From Aureimonas sp. AU12 (GTDB lineage: Bacteria; Pseudomonadota; Alphaproteobacteria; Rhizobiales; Rhizobiaceae), in assembly GCF_001463705.1 (NCBI RefSeq), contig NZ_BBWH01000010.1, forward strand, positions 94,283 through 158,282: 64,000 nt of DNA. The letters run 5' to 3'. Position 1 is the first letter of the stretch. Each line of letters begins with the position of its first letter. Of the stretch, positions 16,862 to 25,663 are shown piece after piece. Made by a program: the position numbers and the translations under genes. Below the pieces are notes generated by a model. The model searched no databases. It was not told the origin of the DNA and worked only from the letters and a program-made list of their open reading frames with translations.

Positions 16862-19456
16862 GTGACCCTGCTCGCCCCGCCCCGTCCGACTGATGTTCCC
16901 GGCTTCGCCCTGCCGGAGCCGTTTCTGCGATGGTTCGCGGCCAAGGGCTGGGCGCCGCGGCCGCATCAGCTCGACCTGCTGGCGCGGGCCGAGAACGGCG
17001 CGTCGGTGCTGCTGATCGCGCCGACGGGGGCGGGCAAGACGCTGGCGGGGTTCCTGCCCTCGCTCGTCGACCTGACGCGCCGGCCCAAGCGCCGGCCGGG
17101 CACGCGCCCGCCGGGCATCCACACGCTCTACATCTCGCCTTTGAAGGCGCTGGCGACCGACATCCAGCGCAACCTCGCCGGTCCCGTCGAAGAGATGGGG
17201 CTGAAGATCACGATGGAGGCCCGCACCGGCGACACGTCGCAGTCGCGCCGCCAGCGCCAGAAGCTGACGCCGCCCGACATTCTGCTGACGACGCCCGAGC
17301 AGTTGGCGCTTCTGATCTCGGGCACGGATGCCGAGACCTTCTTCTCGGACCTTCGCTACGTCATCTTCGACGAGTTGCACTCGCTGATCACCTCCAAGCG
17401 CGGCCACCTTCTGGCGCTCGGCCTCGCGCGGCTGCGCAAGCTGCGCCCTGCCATCCAGACGATCGGCCTCTCCGCCACCGTCTCGGACCCCGACGAGCTG
17501 CGCGAATGGCTGGTGGCGCAGGTGCCCGAGCGCATCGATCCCGACACGGGCGAGATCTTCCCGGGCCACAGCCCGATGGCCGATCTCATCGTGGTGGAGG
17601 GCGGCGCCAAGCCGGAGATCACCATCCTGAAATCGCGCGAGCGCGTGCCTTGGCAGGGGCACACGTCGCGCTATGCGATGCCGGAGGTCTACGAGGCTAT
17701 TAAGGCGCACAAGACGACGCTGCTCTTCGTCAACACGCGAAGCCAGGCCGAGAACCTGTTTCAGGCGCTGTGGCGGATCAACGAGGAGACGCTGCCGATC
17801 GCGCTGCATCACGGCTCGCTCGACGTGTCGCAGCGCCGGCGCGTCGAGGCGGCAATGGCGGCCAACGAGCTGCGCGCCGTGGTGGCGACCTCGACGCTCG
17901 ATCTCGGCATCGACTGGGGCGACGTCGATCTCGTGGTGCATGTCGGCGCGCCGAAGGGCGCCTCGCGCCTCGCCCAGCGGATCGGGCGATCCAACCACCG
18001 GATGGACGAGCCTTCGAAGGCGATCCTCGTGCCGGCCAACCGCTTCGAGGTGATGGAGTGCCAGGCGGCGCTCGACGCCAACTATCTCGGCGCGCAGGAT
18101 TCGCCGCCGATGCGCGAGGGCTGCCTCGACGTCCTCGCCCAGCACGTTCTCGGCATGGCCTGCGCCGCCCCCTTCCGCGCCGACGACCTCTATGCCGAGG
18201 TGACGGCGGCGGCGCCCTACAAGACCCTCGACCGCGAGACTTTCGACGCGGTGGTGGATTTCGTGGCGACGGGCGGCTACTCGCTGCGCGTCTACGAGCG
18301 CTACGCCAAGATCCGGCTGACCGAGGACGGCACGTGGCGGGTGACGCACCCGTCCGTAATCCAGAACTACCGGATGAACGCGGGCACGATCATCGAATCG
18401 GAATCGCTGCTCGTGCGGCTGGTGCGCGCCAAGACGAAGTCGGCAATCTCGCGCGGCGGGCCGGTGCTCGGCAAGATCGAGGAGAACTTCCTCGAGACGC
18501 TCAGCGTGGGCGACACCTTCCTCTTCTCCGGTCAGGTGCTGAAGTTCGAGGGCATCCACGAGATGGAGTGCCTGGTGACGAAGACGCAAAGCGAGGAGGC
18601 CAAGGTCCCCTATTACGGCGGCCAGAAGTTTCCGCTGACGACCTTTCTCGCGGAGAAGGTGCGCGAGATGCTGGGCGACCGGGAAAAGTGGGGGGCGCTG
18701 CCCTCGCAGGTCGGCGAGTGGCTGGAGATCCAGAGCCGCAAATCCGTCATTCCCGGCCCGAACGATCTCCTCATCGAGACCTTCCCGAACGGCAACCGCT
18801 TCTTCCTCGTGGCCTATCCGTTCGAGGGCCGGCTCGCGCACCAGACGCTCGGCATGCTGCTGACACGCCGGCTGGAGCGCCTGCGCGCCAAGCCGCTCGG
18901 CTTCGTCGCCACCGACTATGCCCTGTCGATCTGGGGGCGCGGCGATCTCGGCGCGATGATCGCGGACGGGCGCCTGAAGCTTGACGAACTCTTCGACGAG
19001 GACATGCTCGGCGACGATCTCGAAGCCTGGATGGCCGACAGCTGGCTGTTGAAGCGCACCTTCCGGCAATGCGCCATCATCGCCGGCCTCGTCCTGCGCC
19101 ACCAGCCCGGCCGCGAGAAGACCGGGCGGCAGATGACGGTGTCGTCGGATCTCGTCTACGACGTCCTGCGCGCCCACGAGCCCGACCACATCCTCCTGCG
19201 TGCCACCTGGGCGGACGCGGCGACCGGCCTCCTCGACGTGCGCCGCGTCTCGGATCTCCTCGCCCGCATCAAGCACCACATCCTGCACCGCGACCTCGAC
19301 GAGATCTCGCCGCTGGCTGTGCCCATCATGCTGGAAGCCGGCCGCGAGCGTGTGGAGGGCGAGGCCCGCGACGAGCTTCTGGAGGAAGCGATGGAGCAGG
19401 AGATGGTCATCAAGGCGCTGAGCGAAGTGACGGATTTCAGGTCGAACTATCTCTGA
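16862..19456 (+). CDS. Ligase-associated DEXH-box helicase (Lhr-like, TIGR04121)
   Basis: 864 residues from GTG at 16862; the frame is open further upstream but those residues are Arg/Pro-rich and unlike the family. Walker A is APTGAGKT (53-60), the DEXH box is D170-E-L-H, and RecA domain 2 ends in the QRIGRSNHR motif VI. The C-terminal part carries the Lhr winged-helix and DUF4326-like region (for example GHTSRYAM, NYRMNAGTIIE, GRLAHQTLGMLLTRRLE). The protein should unwind nucleic acid in DNA repair with the ligase-associated exonuclease and PdeM. The partner ATP-dependent ligase, usually adjacent, is missing. Confidence 0.9.
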   Translation: MTLLAPPRPTDVPGFALPEPFLRWFAAKGWAPRPHQLDLLARAENGASVLLIAPTGAGKTLAGFLPSLVDLTRRPKRRPGTRPPGIHTLYISPLKALATDIQRNLAGPVEEMGLKITMEARTGDTSQSRRQRQKLTPPDILLTTPEQLALLISGTDAETFFSDLRYVIFDELHSLITSKRGHLLALGLARLRKLRPAIQTIGLSATVSDPDELREWLVAQVPERIDPDTGEIFPGHSPMADLIVVEGGAKPEITILKSRERVPWQGHTSRYAMPEVYEAIKAHKTTLLFVNTRSQAENLFQALWRINEETLPIALHHGSLDVSQRRRVEAAMAANELRAVVATSTLDLGIDWGDVDLVVHVGAPKGASRLAQRIGRSNHRMDEPSKAILVPANRFEVMECQAALDANYLGAQDSPPMREGCLDVLAQHVLGMACAAPFRADDLYAEVTAAAPYKTLDRETFDAVVDFVATGGYSLRVYERYAKIRLTEDGTWRVTHPSVIQNYRMNAGTIIESESLLVRLVRAKTKSAISRGGPVLGKIEENFLETLSVGDTFLFSGQVLKFEGIHEMECLVTKTQSEEAKVPYYGGQKFPLTTFLAEKVREMLGDREKWGALPSQVGEWLEIQSRKSVIPGPNDLLIETFPNGNRFFLVAYPFEGRLAHQTLGMLLTRRLERLRAKPLGFVATDYALSIWGRGDLGAMIADGRLKLDELFDEDMLGDDLEAWMADSWLLKRTFRQCAIIAGLVLRHQPGREKTGRQMTVSSDLVYDVLRAHEPDHILLRATWADAATGLLDVRRVSDLLARIKHHILHRDLDEISPLAVPIMLEAGRERVEGEARDELLEEAMEQEMVIKALSEVTDFRSNYL

Positions 19457-19663
19457 CAGAGTTGCCTCTTGTCTTGGTGTATCCGCACTGACCAGCATAT
19501 CGGTTCAATGACGGTCGTTGTCGCCGGCCCATATGGCACCCTCTGCCCCAGCTGACGGCGCGAACAGCGAACGCGCGCACTACGCCTGTGACGCGCAGTA
19601 CAGGCCCTTCCACCGCTTCCGGTTGAAACATACAGTTAGAAGCCGAATCGAGGAGAGGTGCCC

Positions 19664-20758
19664 ATGAGTATGGAAGAAAAACTTCGCGCGCTAAGCGAGC
19701 GGATCAAAAACCACTCCAGCGCGATGCTGACGGAAGAAGCCGTCAAGACGTCAGTTGTTCTGCCCTTTTTGAACGCACTGGGCTACGATGTCTTCGACCC
19801 GGCGGAGGTCATTCCTGAATTCACGGCGGATGCCGTGGGAAAAAAGGGCGAGAAAGTCGATTATGCCATCAAGATCGATGGCCAAATTCGAATACTTATT
19901 GAATGCAAGCCGCTAACAACAAATTTAGATAAAGTTCATCTTGCTCAGCTTTATCGATATTTTTCTGTAACAGATGCAAAATTTGCGATCCTAACTAATG
20001 GTCGAACCTTCAACTTTCACACCGACCTTGAAGCCCCTAACAAACTTGATGATCGCCCATTCCTAACATTTGATCTTTCTGAACTTAATACCGCTCTTTT
20101 CCCGGAGCTCACAAAATTTGTTAAGGACGGCTTCGATGTTGAAGGCGTTCTTCAATCAGCACATCGGCTAAAATACACTTCTGGTATCAAGAAGAAGATT
20201 AGCGAACTTATGGACGAGCCGAACGAAGATTTCATTCGAATGGCGATTGCAGACGTCTACGAAGGTCGCTTCACAGCGGCGATCAAAGAACAGTTCGGGC
20301 CAATGGTGAAAAACGCGTTCCGCGAAATGCTCAGAGATATGGTTCAGTCTCGTATCACGTCTGCACTTGCGACGACGAACGTCGTCGAGATGGAACCGGT
20401 CGAAGCCCCAAAGGCGTCCGACGAGGAGGAGATCGTAACTACCGAGGAGGAAAAAGAAGGGTATATGATCGTCCGTGCTATTGCGCGAGAGGTGATCCCT
20501 GCAAGCAGAATCATGATGCGCGATCAACGCAGCTATTGTGCAATTCTCGTAGACAATAACAATCGTCGACCTCTAGCTCGTTTATGGTTCAACAGATCCG
20601 TTAAATACATCAGCATATTTGAAGGCAAAGAAGAAAAGAAATTTAGAATAGATACGCTGGACCACATCTACGATTACAGTGAAAATATACGGTCGACAGC
20701 AAGATCCTACGCGGCCACTCAAGCAAAAGAACAAACGCCTGAGGTGGCCGAGCAGTAG
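19664..20758 (+). CDS. Orphan HsdR-N-terminal-type restriction nuclease
   Basis: 364 residues. The start at 19664 is set by AGGAG 8 bases upstream. Residues ~20-160 form a type I restriction HsdR N-terminal (PD-(D/E)xK) nuclease domain: E25, VDYAI with D66, then IECK with E80 and K82. There is no helicase domain. The C-terminal ~100 residues (GYMIVRAIAREVIPASRI onward) look like a separate domain of unknown role. Base composition is sharply lower in GC than its neighbours: 19921-19980 has 17 G/C in 60. No methyltransferase or specificity gene lies near. Probably horizontally acquired; a defence role is inference. Confidence 0.78.
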   Translation: MSMEEKLRALSERIKNHSSAMLTEEAVKTSVVLPFLNALGYDVFDPAEVIPEFTADAVGKKGEKVDYAIKIDGQIRILIECKPLTTNLDKVHLAQLYRYFSVTDAKFAILTNGRTFNFHTDLEAPNKLDDRPFLTFDLSELNTALFPELTKFVKDGFDVEGVLQSAHRLKYTSGIKKKISELMDEPNEDFIRMAIADVYEGRFTAAIKEQFGPMVKNAFREMLRDMVQSRITSALATTNVVEMEPVEAPKASDEEEIVTTEEEKEGYMIVRAIAREVIPASRIMMRDQRSYCAILVDNNNRRPLARLWFNRSVKYISIFEGKEEKKFRIDTLDHIYDYSENIRSTARSYAATQAKEQTPEVAEQ

Positions 20759-20778
20759 ACATTCATAGCATGCTGTAA

Positions 20779-22263
20779 TCAATGCCCCGCCGACATTTCC
20801 AGCGCATCCGCCCGGTTCTGGATGGTCAGCTTGTCGACGGTGGTCTGGGACGCCGCGTTGAGGCCGATCACTTCGGTTTCCACGCCGGCCTTGCGGAAGC
20901 GCAGCACCACCTTGTCGAGGGCGCCGACGCCGGTGAGGTCCCAGATGTGGGCGCGCGAGACGTCGATCACGACGCGGGCGAGCGGCTCCCTGGTGTCGAA
21001 GGCCTCGATGAACTGGCCGGCCGAGGCGAAGAAGACTTGGCCCTCCACGACATAGGTCCGCTCGCGACCGTCCACCGAGCGGGTGGAGGAGACCGCGAAG
21101 ATCTGGGCGATCTTGGAGGCGAAGAACAGGCCGGAGAGAAGGACGCCGGCGAAGACGCCGAGCGCCAGATTGTGGGTCCAGACCACGATGATCACAGTCG
21201 CCAGCATCACCACCGAGGAGCGGCGCGGATGGGTGACGAGGCTCTTCAGCGAGCCCCAGTCGAACGTGCCGATCGAGACCATGATCATGATCGCAACGAG
21301 CGCCGGCATCGGGATGACAGCCACCCAGTCTCCAAGCACCACGATCATGAACAGCAGCGCGACGCCGGCAAAGAAGCAGGACAGCCGGCCGCGCCCGCCG
21401 GAGCGGATGTTGATGCCGGACTGGCCGATCATGGCGCAGCCCGCCATGCCGCCGAAGAAGCCGGTGACGAAGTTGGCGATGCCCTGCCCGACGCATTCGC
21501 GGTTCTTGTCGGACGGGGTGTCGGTGAGATCGTCGACGACCTGCGCGGTCATCAGCGACTCCAGAAGGCCGACCATGGCGATGCCCACCGAATAGGGGGC
21601 GATGATCCGCAGCGTCTCGAAGGTGAAGGGCACGTCGGGCAGGAAGAAGGTGGGGACGCTCGACGGCAACTGGCCCATGTCGCCGACATTGCGCACGTCG
21701 ATGCCGAAGACGAGCGCGGCCGCGGTGACCGCCACGATGGCCACGAGCGGGGACGGCACCGCCTTCGTCAGGTACGGGAAGAGGTAGATGATGGCGAGCG
21801 CCGCGGCGACGAGCACGTAGGTCATGGCGGGAACGCCGATGAGTTCGGGCAGCTGCGCCAGGAAGATGAGGATCGCCAACGCGTTGACGAAGCCGGTCAT
21901 CACCGAGCGCGAGACGAAGCGCATGAGGTCGCCGAGCCGGGCGAAACCCGCGATGGCCTGGATCGCGCCGGCCAGCACCGTGGCGGCGAAGAGATATTGA
22001 AGGCCGTGGTCGCGAACGAGCGTCACCATGAGCACGGCTGTCGCGGCGGTGGCGGCCGAGATCATGCCAGGGCGCCCGCCGAAGATCGAGATCAGCACCG
22101 CGATCGAGAAGGAGGCGTAGAGGCCGACCTGCGGATCGACGCCGGCGATGATCGAGAAGGCGATGGCCTCGGGGATCAGGGCGAGCGCCACCACGAGCCC
22201 GGAGAGAAGATCTCCCCGGACGTTGCCGAACCAGTCGGCTTTCCAGTTTTGGGTCGAGAACAT
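20779..22263 (-). CDS. SulP family inorganic anion transporter
   Basis: 494 residues from ATG at 22263, matching the usual SulP opening ([22 protein letters not shown]). About 12 transmembrane segments carry the SulP features [12 protein letters not shown] and [23 protein letters not shown]. The C-terminal STAS domain (about 395-485) contains [19 protein letters not shown]. Likely substrates are sulfate or bicarbonate; the sequence does not decide. No Shine-Dalgarno is visible before the ATG, which suggests control through the leader. The frame is open to 22419, but that part is not SulP-like and covers a structured leader. Confidence 0.92.
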   Translation of the reverse strand: MFSTQNWKADWFGNVRGDLLSGLVVALALIPEAIAFSIIAGVDPQVGLYASFSIAVLISIFGGRPGMISAATAATAVLMVTLVRDHGLQYLFAATVLAGAIQAIAGFARLGDLMRFVSRSVMTGFVNALAILIFLAQLPELIGVPAMTYVLVAAALAIIYLFPYLTKAVPSPLVAIVAVTAAALVFGIDVRNVGDMGQLPSSVPTFFLPDVPFTFETLRIIAPYSVGIAMVGLLESLMTAQVVDDLTDTPSDKNRECVGQGIANFVTGFFGGMAGCAMIGQSGINIRSGGRGRLSCFFAGVALLFMIVVLGDWVAVIPMPALVAIMIMVSIGTFDWGSLKSLVTHPRRSSVVMLATVIIVVWTHNLALGVFAGVLLSGLFFASKIAQIFAVSSTRSVDGRERTYVVEGQVFFASAGQFIEAFDTREPLARVVIDVSRAHIWDLTGVGALDKVVLRFRKAGVETEVIGLNAASQTTVDKLTIQNRADALEMSAGH

Positions 22264-22564
22264 GGGAGGAAACAACGAGTATCTGGACGACGTCCCACGC
22301 ACCCTCGACGGGCCGTGCGGTCGCAAATTGTCGAACGTCGTCTGGATGGGCCGAGGGATAGGCGCCCGGCATAGCCACCCGGGAAAGACGTCGCCCGGGT
22401 CCTTGTGCGCGGGCTTCATCGCTTAAAAACCGGTAAAGATCAACTGGCCATGGTTTCATGGCCTGGGCGGCCGGGCGGGATGACGCAGGGCCTTGCGATC
22501 GCCACGAAGATGGATTCTTCAGGGAACAAGAGACGAACAGCTGACGACTTCAGAGCGAACGCGC
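22264..22564. other. Divergent leader region between sulP and pdeM
   Basis: 301 bases. On the minus strand it is the leader of sulP and holds a strong hairpin (see the separate entry). On the plus strand it precedes pdeM and shows no clear promoter; the pdeM ribosome site is weak. No further gene is supported. Confidence 0.4.
22377..22400 (-). promoter_or_regulatory. Hairpin in the sulP leader, candidate sul1-type cis RNA
   Basis: Perfect 7-bp stem ACCCGGG / CCCGGGT enclosing ten bases, about 114-137 bases upstream of the sulP ATG on the same strand. The sul1 RNA motif is a described structure upstream of sulfate transporter genes in Alphaproteobacteria, so the place fits. I cannot confirm the consensus by eye. 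The lack of a ribosome site before sulP also hints at leader-level control. Confidence 0.35.
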
Positions 22565-23284
22565 ATGAACATGATCCAGCGGCGACTGCGACAGGGCGAG
22601 CAGGCCGGCGTCGAGACCGAGTTGAACGGCGGCACGCTCGTCTGCGACCCGTCGGGCATCCTGTTCTCGCCGGGCGAGAGCCTTCTCGTCGTTTCCGACC
22701 TGCATCTGGAGAAGGGCGCGGCCTTTGCCCGGCGCGGCATGATGCTGCCGCCCTACGACACCGCCGCCACGCTGGCGCTGCTCGAATCCGCGATCCGGCG
22801 CTACGAGCCGCGGCGTGTCGTGTGCCTGGGTGACAGCTTCCACGACCGGCACGGCGCGGCCTTCATGCCGGCGATCTACCGCGAGGCGCTGAACGCCCTG
22901 ATGAAGGGGCGCGACTGGATCTGGATCGTCGGCAACCACGACCCGGAGCCGCCGGCTCTCTTGGGCGGCGAGACCACCGAGGAGGCTGCGATCGGCCCCT
23001 GGCTGCTGCGCCACGAGCCGACGCCGCACCCGCGCGCAGGCGAGATCGCGGGCCATCTCCATCCGGTGGCGAAGGTTTCGGGCAACGGGCGTTCGGTGCG
23101 CGGCGCGTGCTTCGCGACCGACGGCACGCGCATGGTGATGCCCTCCTTCGGCGTCACCACGGGCGGGCTCAACGTTCTCGACCGGGCCTTCGCGGGGCTC
23201 TTCGCGCCCGAGTGCGCGAAAGCCTACGTCATCGGCGTCTCGCGCATCTACCCGATCCCCTTCACCGCGCTCTGCGCGCGGTGA
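22565..23284 (+). CDS. pdeM: Ligase-associated DNA damage response endonuclease PdeM
   Basis: 239 residues of the calcineurin-like phosphoesterase fold. Metal motifs in order: VSDLHLEKG (D45, H47), GDSFHDRHG (D90), IVGNHDPEP (N124, H125) and AGHLHPVAK (H164, H166). LHLEKG and the SFHD stretch are typical of TIGR04123/PdeM. The ATG at 22565 was chosen because family members begin near here; the frame is open to 22493. It belongs functionally with the DEXH helicase and exonuclease upstream, but is separated from the helicase by the HsdR-type gene and sulP. Confidence 0.88.
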   Translation: MNMIQRRLRQGEQAGVETELNGGTLVCDPSGILFSPGESLLVVSDLHLEKGAAFARRGMMLPPYDTAATLALLESAIRRYEPRRVVCLGDSFHDRHGAAFMPAIYREALNALMKGRDWIWIVGNHDPEPPALLGGETTEEAAIGPWLLRHEPTPHPRAGEIAGHLHPVAKVSGNGRSVRGACFATDGTRMVMPSFGVTTGGLNVLDRAFAGLFAPECAKAYVIGVSRIYPIPFTALCAR

Positions 23285-23305
23285 AGGGTCTGTGAGCTTC
23301 GACGC

Positions 23306-23800
23306 TCAGTAGGCCGCGACTTCGTTCGTCGCGAAGGCGAGCGCGACCATGCAGGCGACCACGACGAGCGTCAGCACCAGCCGCTGGCGGGCGAACCACG
23401 GCGTCTCGATGCGGCCTTCCTGGATGGCGGTGACGTCCCAGACGCCCTGCACGATGAAGGCGACGGCGAAGCCGACGAAGGTCCAGGGCGCCGGCATCAG
23501 GACGATCACCCAGGCCGCGATCGAGGGCAGCACCGAGAGCGCCACCGTGGTCGGGCTCTTGCGGCCGTTCTCGTTCAGCGCCGCGCCCCAGCGGATGCCG
23601 CCGAGGAAGGACAGGATGATCGCGGCATAGGCCGAGACCGCGAACCAGAGATCGGGCGGCGCCATGATTTCGGAGTTCGACAGGATGAGCGCGGTGCCCA
23701 CGACGAAGGGGATGAGCCCGCCGATCCCCAGGATCCAGGTGGCGCGCACGAGCTGGTCGGCCCGCGAGCGGAGCGGTGCGTCGTGATGGTCGGTTGTCAT
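23306..23800 (-). CDS. DUF3429 family membrane protein
   Basis: 164 residues with five transmembrane segments. The DUF3429 pattern is visible in ILSFLGGIRWGAALNE, PSIAAWVIVLMP and WDVTAIQEGRIETPWFARQRLVLT. The function of the family is unknown. It starts 4 bases after the stop of the TIGR02186 gene on the same strand and is the last member of a three-gene unit with TIGR02186 and TauE/SafE. Its 3' end faces pdeM with 21 bases between. Confidence 0.82.
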   Translation of the reverse strand: MTTDHHDAPLRSRADQLVRATWILGIGGLIPFVVGTALILSNSEIMAPPDLWFAVSAYAAIILSFLGGIRWGAALNENGRKSPTTVALSVLPSIAAWVIVLMPAPWTFVGFAVAFIVQGVWDVTAIQEGRIETPWFARQRLVLTLVVVACMVALAFATNEVAAY

Positions 23801-23804
23801 GCGT

Positions 23805-24635
23805 TCAGTCCCGTTTGAAGATGATCCGGCCGAACCAGCCGGTGAAGATGGCGACCGCCACCGCCAGAAGTCCGTAGAGGATGCCGTTGCGCGCCGCGAA
23901 GACCGAGATCTGGTTCTCGATGCCGGTCTTGACCACCCAGAGGTCCTCGCTTCTCTCGCGCACGAAGACGCCTTCGCGAAACAGGATCGCACGCGCCACG
24001 TGCCGCCCCACCGGCAAGTCGGCCGGCAGAACGAGATTGGCGCGAAACAGCGTCGACGACACGAACTCGATCGACCCCACGGTCTCGGTGAAGAGACCGC
24101 TGGACGTCTTGAGGCGACGCAGGGCCTCGGCATATTCGTCCACCTTCCCTGCCCCGGCCTGACGCACCCGCATCGGCTCGAAGGCGAGGTCGTCGGTGCC
24201 GATGCTCATCTGCCGCAGCACGAGCGGCGGGGCGATGTCGCGCACCGGCCGGGTGCTCGCCAGGGAATAGGAGGTGGGCACATCGCGGAAGCGCTCCGAT
24301 CCGCGATTGATCCAGACGCCGAAGAAACGGCTCTTCTCGCGCACCACGAGATCGCGCTTGGGGCCCTCCAGCAGGACGACGATGTCGTAGCGCCCCTGCC
24401 GCAGGATTTTCTGGTCGGCATTGTCGAGCGCCCCGAACACCACGAGCCGTGCACCGCCGAAGCTGGTGCCGACCGCGATCGTATCGGTGGAGAGGCCGAT
24501 CTCGAAGGATTCGGCCACCGGCCGCGCGTCGACGGGCTCTTCCGCTCCGCTTGGCGTTGGCTCGGCGAGCGCCTGCGCGCTCGCGGGCAGCGCCAGGAGA
24601 AGCCCCAGCGCCGCAAGGGCCAGGAGCGCCCTCAC
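23805..24635 (-). CDS. TIGR02186 family transmembrane protein
   Basis: 276 residues with a signal peptide (first ~20 residues, ending ALPASAQA), a periplasmic beta-rich domain and one C-terminal transmembrane segment (about 250-270, ILYGLLAVAVAIFTGWFGRIIF). FEIGLSTDTIAVGTSFGGARLVVFGAL and VVVREKSRFFGVWINR-like segments match TIGR02186, an alphaproteobacterial family found beside TauE/SafE exporters. It probably works with that exporter as a periplasmic partner; this is inferred from conserved context. The ATG overlaps the TauE/SafE stop codon (ATGA). Confidence 0.85.
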   Translation of the reverse strand: MRALLALAALGLLLALPASAQALAEPTPSGAEEPVDARPVAESFEIGLSTDTIAVGTSFGGARLVVFGALDNADQKILRQGRYDIVVLLEGPKRDLVVREKSRFFGVWINRGSERFRDVPTSYSLASTRPVRDIAPPLVLRQMSIGTDDLAFEPMRVRQAGAGKVDEYAEALRRLKTSSGLFTETVGSIEFVSSTLFRANLVLPADLPVGRHVARAILFREGVFVRERSEDLWVVKTGIENQISVFAARNGILYGLLAVAVAIFTGWFGRIIFKRD

Positions 24636-25561
24636 ACGCTTTCACCGCTCGGCAGCGAGATCGAAAAGATCTCGCCGGGCACCACGACGAGTTCGGCGAA
24701 GAGGCGGATGGCGACGGCGAGAACGAGCAGCGCGAGGAGCGCGCGCAGCTGCTCGCCGCGCAGCTTGCGGCCGGCCTCGGCGCCGAACTGCGCCCCGACC
24801 ACGCCGCCGATCATCAGGAGAAAGGCCAGCACGATGTCGATCGTGCCGTTCGTCGCCGCCTGCAGCACCGTGGTCGAGGCCGCCGTGAACATGATCTGCA
24901 CGAGCGAGGTGCCGATGACGACGCTGGTGGGAACGCGCAGGAGATAGATCATCGCCGGCACCATGATGAAGCCGCCGCCGACGCCCATGACCGAGCCGAG
25001 AATGCCGATCACGAATCCGAGCCCGAGAATCGGAATGGCGGAAACGTAGAGCTTCGAACGCTTGAAGCGCATCTTCAGCGGCAGGCGCTGGATCCAGTTG
25101 TGGTGGCTGGATCGGCGCACCTCGCCCGAGCCCCCGCCCTTCACCCGGCGCATCGCCTGGACGCTCTCGCTGAGCATCAAGGCACCCACCGTGCCGAGCA
25201 TGACGACGTAAAGGATGGAGACGGCCAGATCGAGCTGCCCGATGCGGCGCAGCAGCGTGTAGAGCCAGACGCCGACGGCCGAGCCCAGAACGCCGCCGAC
25301 GATCAGCATCGCCCCGAGCTTCAGGTCGACCGTGCCGCGCTTGTAGTGCGCCAGCGCCCCGGAGAAGGAGGCGGCGATCACCTGGTTGGCGCCGGTGGCG
25401 ACGGCGACCGCCGGGGGAATGTTGTAGAAGATGAGAAGCGGGGTGATCAGAAACCCGCCGCCGACGCCGAACATGCCCGACAGGAAGCCGACCGCCGCGC
25501 CCATGCCGACGATGACGAAGATGTTGACCGAGATCTCGGCGATCGGGAGATAGAGCGTCAC
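24632..25561 (-). CDS. TauE/SafE family sulfite/organosulfonate exporter
   Basis: 309 residues from GTG at 25561, where the typical start (TLYLPIAEISVN) begins; an earlier ATG at 25639 would add a poorly conserved tail. Two copies of the TauE repeat are clear: GFLSGMFGVGGGFLITPLLIF near the N terminus and GILGSVMGVGGGFIMVPAMIYL in the second half, with about eight transmembrane segments. Members export sulfite or related anions. It is first in the unit with TIGR02186 and DUF3429, which overlap or abut it. Confidence 0.9.
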   Translation of the reverse strand: MTLYLPIAEISVNIFVIVGMGAAVGFLSGMFGVGGGFLITPLLIFYNIPPAVAVATGANQVIAASFSGALAHYKRGTVDLKLGAMLIVGGVLGSAVGVWLYTLLRRIGQLDLAVSILYVVMLGTVGALMLSESVQAMRRVKGGGSGEVRRSSHHNWIQRLPLKMRFKRSKLYVSAIPILGLGFVIGILGSVMGVGGGFIMVPAMIYLLRVPTSVVIGTSLVQIMFTAASTTVLQAATNGTIDIVLAFLLMIGGVVGAQFGAEAGRKLRGEQLRALLALLVLAVAIRLFAELVVVPGEIFSISLPSGESV

Positions 25562-25663
25562 GGGCGTCGTCTCGCGAGGCGAGAGGGATGGCTGCACCGG
25601 AAAAGGGGCGGAACCGTCTTGGCCCGCCCCCTTCCCCAAGTCAATTCACGCGAGGGGCCCCGT

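Noticed and set aside
16685..19498. A 937-codon open frame on the minus strand opposite the DEXH helicase
   Set aside because: It is the complement of a well-supported helicase gene in a GC-rich genome; its product is His/Arg/Leu-rich and has no domain pattern.
19457..19663. Possible tRNA or integration site before the AT-rich nuclease gene
   Set aside because: The 207 bases show no cloverleaf-like arms or T-loop sequence and no repeat with the far side of the gene.
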